A stretch of DNA of 64,000 nt from Sycobia sp. Sy_11. Its lineage: Eukaryota > Arthropoda > Insecta > Hymenoptera > Epichrysomallidae. The position numbers and the translations under genes are program-made. Positions 43,860-53,870 of this stretch are shown piece after piece. The stretch lies in NCBI GenBank assembly GCA_018907035.1, contig JACCIC010000005.1:1493501-1557500 (forward strand). Reading direction: 5' to 3'. Below the pieces are notes generated by a model. It saw only the letters and a list, made by a program, of their open reading frames with translations, was not told the DNA's origin and ran no database searches. Each line of letters starts with the position of its first letter. Positions within the stretch are counted from its first letter, which is position 1.

Positions 43860-46138
43860 CAACGATTTTGACTAAAAATTGACCACCTGTACAAGGGTGA
43901 ATGTACCCGATGACAGGTTTGATGTTGCTAAGCACAGCAGAAATTCTCAGCTATCAAACGAGACCCTTCAAGATGTTAAAGCGATTCGTAGGCTACTTCA
44001 ATTTTTACTAAAATTTGCATAGTAATTCTGTTCCGTACTTTTGGAGACGATGGGAAATAATATCGATCGATAAAATGGTCTAAGAAGTTATAAACAAAGT
44101 TCGATGCTATCTATGGGGGATCATTGCAGCATTTATACTAAGCGAATTGAGGAGTAAAATTAGAGTAATCATACAATTATTTTCCAAAAATTCGACTTTA
44201 TCCGTCACAATCAGTCAGACGTTGTCGTGCGTAAATCCCACAGTCGGTGACCTTTCCCGATGACTGGCGTGTCTTCGGATTATTTGGCCGGTTTTCGCCC
44301 GGTTTTCTCCACTCGTATCGTTTGATCGGTGAGGCTTTAGCTGTCTTTTAAATAGTTGTCAGAATGTTTTAAATGTATTTGAGTGCATCGATATTTATTA
44401 AACGTCCTGGGCCATCTAAGTGTTGAACGCTTGTTTTACAGATCGTAAGATTCGCGTATCGTTCGCGAATGGTTGATTTCGATGAAGAAATGTTCCCATA
44501 AAATTTTTCAAGCCATTGCTATGCTTAAGCGATAATTTTTCCAATGAAAGGCATTTGGTTAACGCGTGATACTCATAATAATTTATTATTCACAAAATAA
44601 TAAAAATAGCGCAACTTAAGCTTTTAGATCTCGTCGGTACCGAAGCAACAGTTGCGCAATTTTTATACACGTATTTTACGAAGGAAAGTATTGACGAAGA
44701 CAAAAGCGATACGAAATTGCCGTCACGATCTAATCCCGGTCATATTTATAATTCATACTTTATTGATTCATTAAATTTCAACCTGTGTCCGCAATTCTGT
44801 TTTTCACGAAGAACGCCTAGATTAGGCGACAGAACTGGTTACTGTGAAAATTCTTGGAAAGCTTCGCGGAATTCGAAAAATTCGCGGAATCATTGCTTTT
44901 GATTGACAATAAGCAGATGCGACAGTCAACGTCGAAGCGGTATTTGGAAGTCTTTATATCGTGGACTATAGCTGTCAATAAAAGCTGCTTTAAAGATATC
45001 TTATTTGGAAGTATTGCTGTTGGTTGCCAGACTTTTCTGAAATCTGTCAGATATTGTAAAAGTGTAAGAGTCACACTCGTAGAAAACTCTTAGTGAATTC
45101 TATCAATTTATAATAAATTATTCATATTTATTAGAAAAGATTGTCTGCATTCATAAAACCCACATATTTTCCCTCATAGTGATAGTTGGTAAATTATATT
45201 GTCCTTACCGGATCGATCTAGTCACTTCCAAGATGGTCTAGGGATAATCAAAATGACTAACTTCATGAATGCATAAATGCGGACAGACTTCGCTAAAATT
45301 CCACATTTCATTCATTGAATAAAGCGTATTTGTTTCAGACCGGATGCTTCTAATATTCTTGTACTATCTGAAGAAGGATCATGTAATTTGGAAGAAATTC
45401 TAGAATACTTCATACTTTACCGATTCCGAAAGAAATTAAAAGAAGAAGTGTCCGAAATTCTTAACGAATAAACGACTATTTTATCGTGACAACGCCCCAG
45501 CTGGCTCATCCGAAATCGTCGTGATAAACTTGATAGGAATTGCTCGATGGATGTACTACACAACCTTAACTTTAGCTCTCTGTAGTTTCTTTCTATTTTT
45601 TGAAATGAAAATGCGTCAAGTTGTAAAAGATGCAGCTCAAACGAGACAGTCATTTGTTTACGCGATATTGAGTAATCAAGCCGAGAGACATAACGTTGGC
45701 ATATCATAGGCACTCCCGAGCGAAAGACAACGTTTTAAAAAAAGCAAAAACGAAAAGAGCGAAGAGCGAAGCGATAGAGGGAAACTTGCGTCTTTATATT
45801 GAAAACACGAGTACCTTTATTGATCCGCTCGCGCACTTTAACGCGCCGACAGTAGCTTCCCCGCGTTACTACCAATTTGCGCGCAAAATGTCGCCGACAC
45901 CCTCGAGTATATACAGCTCGTAAAAAGCGATGCTTATCGAGCGATCGACCTCCGCGCGCGCGCGCGCGCCAGGTATTATAAAGTAGAGTTCCAGCGCGAC
46001 GAGGAGGCGCGCTGGTCCGACGGGGCGACGATTGCTCCCATTAACGCGCCCGCGCATATGTGCACACGCACGCTCAATCCACACGAGCACGTAGACGCCC
46101 GCGCGACGATAGTGTAAGGGTGGCGGGGGGCGAGCGGC

Positions 46139-46174
<36 letters not shown>

Positions 46175-46259
46175 GCAATTACGCATCTCGCGAGGAAATC
46201 CCGGCTTGGCCCGTATATAAATGCGCCTCCAGGCGCGCAAATACTGGAGAACGAGGGAA

Positions 46260-46308
<49 letters not shown>

Positions 46309-46635
46309 AAGAAAGAGAGAGCGTAAGTAAGAGGGGGGGTGGGTGAGGGGGAGATCGGCCCCCCGAGTGGGATTAAAGACAGGTGGGTGTGTCCCGCGCT
46401 CGCGCACGAGCGGCCGAAGGACCAGTTTTGCTTTCAGACGCTCTTTATGCCGCGTCGACGCGTTATTCGAGTCGAAAGGAGGCGGCGAGCGGGGCAGCGA
46501 TGAGAAAGAAGAGAGAGGATTTTTTTTCAGGGATTTAGGGCGGGCGGCACCGGCGCGGCGGACCACCCGCGAATCCGTAGGGTTGCCGGACCGCACGCGG
46601 ATCGATGATGAAATTAGTTGAGTTGATTTTTTTCA

Positions 46636-46684
<49 letters not shown>

Positions 46685-47602
46685 GAAGGGGGGCAAGGCT
46701 ACGATCGCGTTCGGAAAAATCGCTCGTTCGAAAAATTTGCAGGTCCTCGTAAGTAGTGATTTTATATATGGATTTTAATCCGCGTTCGGTGAATCCGAGC
46801 CGGGCACATCGGGCATGGAAATACTTTCTAAGCTACTGCTTCTATGAGAAAGTTTCCAAATATTTTCTATCTTTATGTATATCTGTTTAAATTTATATAT
46901 TTCGTGAAATATCTACAAAGTCTATAGCTGTAATTCCGAAACGACTTAATTTAAATAGATCCGCAATCTAAGGCTACAAATTTAATTTAATTAGAAATTA
47001 GAATTTTCACGAAAATTTATAGAAGGAAAGAAAATAAATTAAACCTTCTTTCCTCTTCCTGTCTTCTTTCGCCGTGAATCTATGTAAATCGCAATGGTAT
47101 GGGCTTCCATTATACACGAATCGCCGGAATCTCCACATCGAGGATCCTTACCAGTATAGTATATGTGCCTCGAAAGATTAATTATGCGATAAGCTTAATA
47201 ATGCAACCAATATCTCTTACACAATAAAAGTCTCTTTTTAAAAAGGAATAGTTTCCGAAGACGTTATGCCGAGAGGCCTATATGATTCATTCCTCGCTCC
47301 CATCGACACGATTTCTTCAGAATTTCTTTACCCAAATATAGCCTCTCGTTGCAAATCTCCCGATATCTATAATACATACTCTTGTTCCAAAACAGTTGTT
47401 AGCTATTTAAATATCATTAAAATTCGATAACGCATTATGTAATTTTGCCGATATTATTCCCCGTATTATTGAAATTGCGAAACACAGCTGTGAACGAAAC
47501 TTATAGTTTGCGAATTTCTACAAACGATAAATAAGTCTGTAACAGATCGGCTTGTAGATCAAAATCTTGACAGTGAACTCGGTAGACTTTATAGAGAAGA
47601 AG

Positions 47603-47654
<52 letters not shown>

Positions 47655-47761
47655 TTTAACTTACTCCGAAGGCTCGAGGCACATTCACGCATCAACACTG
47701 CTTCGCGGGGACATCAACACCAGGCAGGAGGTACAGAGGAACGGGGAACTTTTCAAGTCAA

Positions 47762-47799
<38 letters not shown>

Positions 47800-50700
47800 T
47801 ATACAATTTTCGAAGCGAACGTGCGTAATCGAGTCGTGATGTCGCAATGACTCGCCTCCTCGTTAAAGGCCCCCTACCCCCCCTCCCAACGCGCACTCCG
47901 CTTGACCCATCATGCGAGAGATTGGCGCACGCTCGGGGGCCCCCCCAGGAAATCTTCGAGGAGGCGAATTTCGTCAAGAACATCGCGCAGAAAAGACGGC
48001 TCCTCGTTCCCGCGACTAATTTAATCATCGAGAATTTACAAATACGTGTGCGGAACGAAAAAATGGATCCCCCCCCTTTCTCTGTCTCTCATATGTGTAT
48101 ATATGTATATATATATGTATATATATATATATATATATAATTCCGGAATCAAATCTCTTCTCGTTGCTTCCCCCCCCCCTCCATCTCATTTTGCCGCGAA
48201 TGAGCGTATAATTATAATGTCTCAAGTTTGATGCGGCAAGGGTAAAAAAATGTTCTTCAGGCCGGCGGGCATTATAACGATTCGATTGGTTTGTTTTTAT
48301 GGCAGCGATAATCTTGAAAAAGGGAAAAAGAGAAAAAAAAATTTCATTTTTTATTCAGAGTTTATTTTGCTGTTTTTTAAGCGACTTGCGTCCTTTAGCG
48401 GTCCGTTATCAAAATAATTCGTAGTTGCGGCAATGATATCGCTCGTCGCTTTATTGAATTAAACGATATTAATAATTTTGTCGCCGGCTGCATATTAGGA
48501 AACTGTGTCAACAGCTGTTCGAAAAAGTTATGAAATCGTTCGACCTTAAAAGAGCTTCAACTTTATCATGTACAAGTATGGATTGGCAGCTGCTACAGAA
48601 TAACCAATTTCTTAGCTTAATAAATTTTTAGTAATTCATCTTAATTACTGCTGATTCGTGAAAGTGAAACTAATATAGACATAGTTGTAGGAAAAAAAAG
48701 AAATACGTAAATCAATATAAGGTTTATATTACTTTGTTTTATCAATTACAGTAAAATATATTTCCTTTTATTCTTTTTATTTTGAAGACTTTCTACTGTA
48801 TCTCCTCATTCTACAGCGGAAATAAAACGATAAATGTTAATTCACGATTTCGGATTCAATTAAATGAAATTTATATTTAAGATTACGATTGCTGAATAAT
48901 TAATCCGTATTCATCTGTTTTGTACAGCTAGACAAACTCTAAGAAACTTTGGTGGCAATATTTAAGCATTTTTCACATCCGTAACTATGAAACGTAAAAG
49001 AAGTCCGCTGTCGGTAAAAATTATTATAGGGCATTAATTCAGTAATTCGTCTGCGCTAAAATTAAGTATGCTCTGCTGGCAAAGCGAAAATTACGATGAT
49101 GAGGTTAAATTATGGGAAATCGTAAAATTAAAATTAATTTTGATTTTTTCCAATTAAAAGAAATGATCGAGGCAATTATTGCGAACGAACCTTCATCTTT
49201 TCGAGAACATACGAGTACAAAATTAGCCTATTAATTTAATATACAGTCCATGACTGATTAATTCGCATGGTGGCAAAAAATTGCCGCATCAGTGACGGGT
49301 ATTCGAACGAAACAAGTGGCGCTTAATGGCAAAATATTGCGCAAAGAAAGGTCGTTCCGCCCCAAGGATTGAAAGTAATGTGCGAACGAAGAAAACTAAT
49401 TATTTACAAATTTACTTTCGAGACGATTTTTATTTCAATGGAATCATATTAATGACACGAAAATGTCATTGCGATATTATACATTAATAAAACGAATTTT
49501 ACGCTTTATCGTCCGACATCTTTAATCTACAACTTTATTCCTATTTTTTTTCGAAAAGTTTGAACGCAAGCGTTAGAAAATTAAACTATATTGTATCCCA
49601 AAGCTAATTTATATAGAAATGTAAGCAGCGCAATAATTTAAAATACACATCGAACTGATAAAAATGTAGGGTAGCTATTTCTAAATCGAGCGAAAGTGAA
49701 ACGCGTAAAATATATTATACTCTTCCAGCATATATATATATAAGCTTTCAAATAAAGTTTGTCGATGCCTAAAAGAACGAAATTTATAACTAAGGAATAA
49801 TTAATAAAATTATTGAAATATATACGTACATAATCCGGCATTTAAAGCTCGATCGAAGCGTAGCCTTGCATTAGGTCCGGGACAATTTAAGCGCTCGCTT
49901 TTTAGATTAAGCGAGATAATCTACGACTATGAAGTCTCGTATTTATTGACCGGTGAGCTGCGTGTCCGTACAATTATATATACACATACGCGTGTATGAT
50001 CGAGAATCGTAAAATCTGCATCGATCGGCGATCAGTATATATCCTCGCTGGGGACACCGCGGGCGTGAGAATGCGAGTAATGAAAACGCTATTGGCAATT
50101 TACGAGTTCCGGCGATTTTCGCGCGACACGCGGCGTACTCTCGACTAAATCCCCAGGCCTTTCAGACCGAGGCGCGCGAGTAGCGCGCACCTGCGGGCTC
50201 GCTCTGCGCGCGCGTCCACGTCTGCGTGTGTTTGTGCAGAATATGCGCCGGGCGCTTTGTCAATTCATCAGTGAAAACTGTCGGGCATTTAGCCGACGCG
50301 GTGTCGAGACCGACCGATAATTTCGCTAATCAAATTAGCGAATACGATCGGCTGGCCCGTATTTTGCTCTAATTACGCGACCGTTGCGACGTTTCGCTAA
50401 TTTTAACGTGCATTGTCCGAATTGATCTACAGTGAAGAAAATCTCGGTATCGTCCGTGAAAGAAGTTTTTTATCCTCAATGTACATCTGATCCCTGAAGG
50501 GAAAAAAATTGATAATACTACGTTTGAACGCTCGACATCGTCAATTGTCCAGGTCTTCGGTATGTCTGGAAAAAATTTTAGATGTAAATGGATTCACATC
50601 TAAATTTTACGTACGTAAATGGATTGGAGCATATAGCGCAATGTACAACAGTTTCAATCGGCTTAAATGTTAAAAAAAAAATTCAGATCATCGGTATGCG

Positions 50701-51940
50701 GATTGACGCGAATGTTGTCATTATATGTCACAATAAATCTCAATCCATTTAGAATTATTAAGATTTGATTTCTATAAATTCCCCTATTCACTTGAATTCA
50801 TTGCATTCCGATCCAATTAAAAATTTTAATCTGATTCTTTGAACAATCAAATTAAACATGCAAACTGGTTAGTAATCCAAAATTCTGACTGTTCATTGTA
50901 ATTCTATCTATCAGGAGACAAATTTTACTAAGAATTCTCGAGCTCGACGGATTACAATTCCGCAATAACAAAATTTACATATTATTATGTCAACAGGGGG
51001 CAACGAAATTTTCGTTGAAATTCCTAATCTTCACCAATCCCAAATTTCAACGATATTTTTCCCGCATAAATTCTTTACATAAATCCTTTAATTTGATCAG
51101 CATGATATTTCAAGCATCCATAACCGACGGCTAAAATGAACACTCAATAAAATTTCATTCCCATCAGTACGCCGGAGATGCGATCGCGGCTTTAAAGGCG
51201 AGCCTCGTAAAATTGTCGCGCGTAGAACAAGTTTATCGCCTCGCCCCTTCCGACGGTCGCGATCTAATTCCCGGGTCATAATCCAGAGCCTAAAAAAAAA
51301 AAGGCGAGATATAGTTTCCAACGGCTCGTTCGCGCGAGGCACCGCTCGGACTCGCCGGACGGCTAACGGATTATACACTCGGCGACATTTACGCTGGACA
51401 GAGTCACGTCGGATTATTCGGCTCTTCCGCCGATCTCTGTACACGTCTGTCAATGTCCTACGGTTTCCAATGGGCCTATAAGCGCGTATAAGCCGTCTCG
51501 CGTTCTACGACTATCTTATACGTGTATAAATTCGAAATACGTGTGAATTTGACGAGACGCCGTCAGACGTTAGGATACGTTCCCAATGGGGGGCGAATAA
51601 GCACTTACCGCAAGAGTCCTCAAAATTGAGCAAACAATTGCGCGATTAATTTCGTTAGGATATTTCGGAGGTAAATTTGAAGAGATAGCGCACGGATATT
51701 CGGTGTGCGCGACTTTAGAAAAAAACGCGGATTACGCTCGTATGCGCGCAACGCGGGCAGAGAACAGACCCCACCTTCGGTCTTATTGCGCGTCCGGTAA
51801 ATCGTCGTAAAATAATAAAGTAAAACCAGCCGACGGCACTGAGGAAAGAGAAACAATTCTACAGAATTTAAGTCATCGCATTTAAACTCTCGCAAACGTA
51901 AGTTTTACGACTGCGCCAATATATATATATATATATATAG

Positions 51941-51995
<55 letters not shown>

Positions 51996-53821
51996 CAGGG
52001 GGAGAGCGGAGAAGAAAAGATCCCTTGGCGCTGCAGATTGGTCAGTGTATATATACATGCCGCTATATTTAAAGGACAGGGCGCATGAGTTACGCTTTAC
52101 GATCGACTATTAATTCGCCGCAATAATGATAAAGAATATATAAATATATTCGGTACGCCCCGGAATATTTATAATGTGCTCGTGGAAAGCGCGTGGGACG
52201 TCCGCGGGTGAGGCGCCGATAAAAATTTCCGCGCCAAAGCGTTCGAATTGTCGCCGCGCGCGCGCGCGCTCGTGCGCTCGCTCGCTCGTTAAGCCGCGCG
52301 TGGGAGGCGAGCGACGACGTACGGCGCGCGCGCGCTCGCGAGCGTTTGTTCGGTTGTTATAACCCCCCCCCCCCCGCCCGGCCGGCCGACCGACCGCCCG
52401 CCCGCGCCCCTCGCGCCGGCTCGTCTCGTTCCTTTCCTCGTTCGACTTGTTGCCGAATGCGCGCGAGCGGGAATGTTCCACGATAAGCAAAGTGTGAAAC
52501 GTGTGTTTAAAGCTTTGTAAGACAATGTAGGGGAGTAACTTCCGTACGGAGCCGCGGGAAAAACGAGTTGCCGGGATGATTTACGAGCGGTGCTCGTTTA
52601 CAGATTTAGGAGGAAATGTTGACGCGGCCTCTTTGCGGTAAATACAAGATAGTTGCTCGTTAGAATCGCGTCTTTGTAATAAATGTAAGAAATACCAAAG
52701 AGAATTTTGTACGCATTATAAAGCATTTTTTTTTTTAAATTTCGCATTTTGCGAAAGGCATTATATAGATTTGTAGAGTTATAAGACTGATATGTCGATA
52801 TCACCGATAGCCGCATAAGAATTTGAAAAGACTGAAAAATAATTACTTAGAAACAATTAATACTCGTTATTTATTCGTTCGCAATTGAGGTAATAAATAT
52901 TTGATCAATTATACAAAAAAAAATCTTTTTCTATGTGCTTTTGTCGAATTAGCACGCGCTTTATTGTTCGGTGGAAATGCAGCTATTATACTGCGAGCGT
53001 CTATTGCTCACGGAGGAGCAGATGATCGAGGACATATAGAACGTACCGATCAAGTTTTGTGAAACCTATTTCTGTCCTTTTCGACTCTGCCGGCTCATCA
53101 GAGTTTTATAAATATGAATTACGATTGTCATATATTGAGAGCATACTTATTATTTCTTATATTAAAAAACATACATAGTCCTGTCTTTTACATCTGAATA
53201 ACTTGCAAGTGATTAACGTATTAATATTTTCGATGCTTATTTTGCAGGCAATGAGATTTTCAATAATTTTCAATGAGCAAAGATACCTAGAGGGATGTAA
53301 CTAGAAATAATATTTCTCAGAAATGATATCCCAAAGATTGGAATCCGAAAGTTGGGTCGCGCAATTCGAGTCAGTATTCGAAAATATACGAGTCGCCACC
53401 TACTCATCAGTTATAGAACTCATTGAGTTCTCAAAATTTTATAAGTTGCTCTTCTTGTTATTTGTAAAATTTATTATTTAAATAAATTTTGTTTATATTG
53501 TGTCATTTTTAATATGTTTAATATGTCAAAAATATTTTTACTTTCGACAATTTTTAATATCGTATGTTATATAAAGAAAGATATTATTTATTATTATATT
53601 AGCTGACTGGTTCGGGTACGTACTTGACCGCACAGTTTATAAATCATTATAAATAATACTTACGTCGATTGTTGTGAAATGATTTTTTTTTATTGGTCTT
53701 TCAGTCTTTATATGTGGTACTATACATACCCCACCCCAACCCCTAAAGTATCTTTGTGTAAAGACTGTAAGATGGATAAAAATAAGTATTAAATCAAAAT
53801 AGCGATTCGATAAGATATATA

Positions 53822-53870
<49 letters not shown>

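Noticed and set aside
45976..46596. 206-codon minus-strand frame
   Set aside because: Composed of GC-rich filler plus CT and TG array translations (SLSLSL, VCVCVC).
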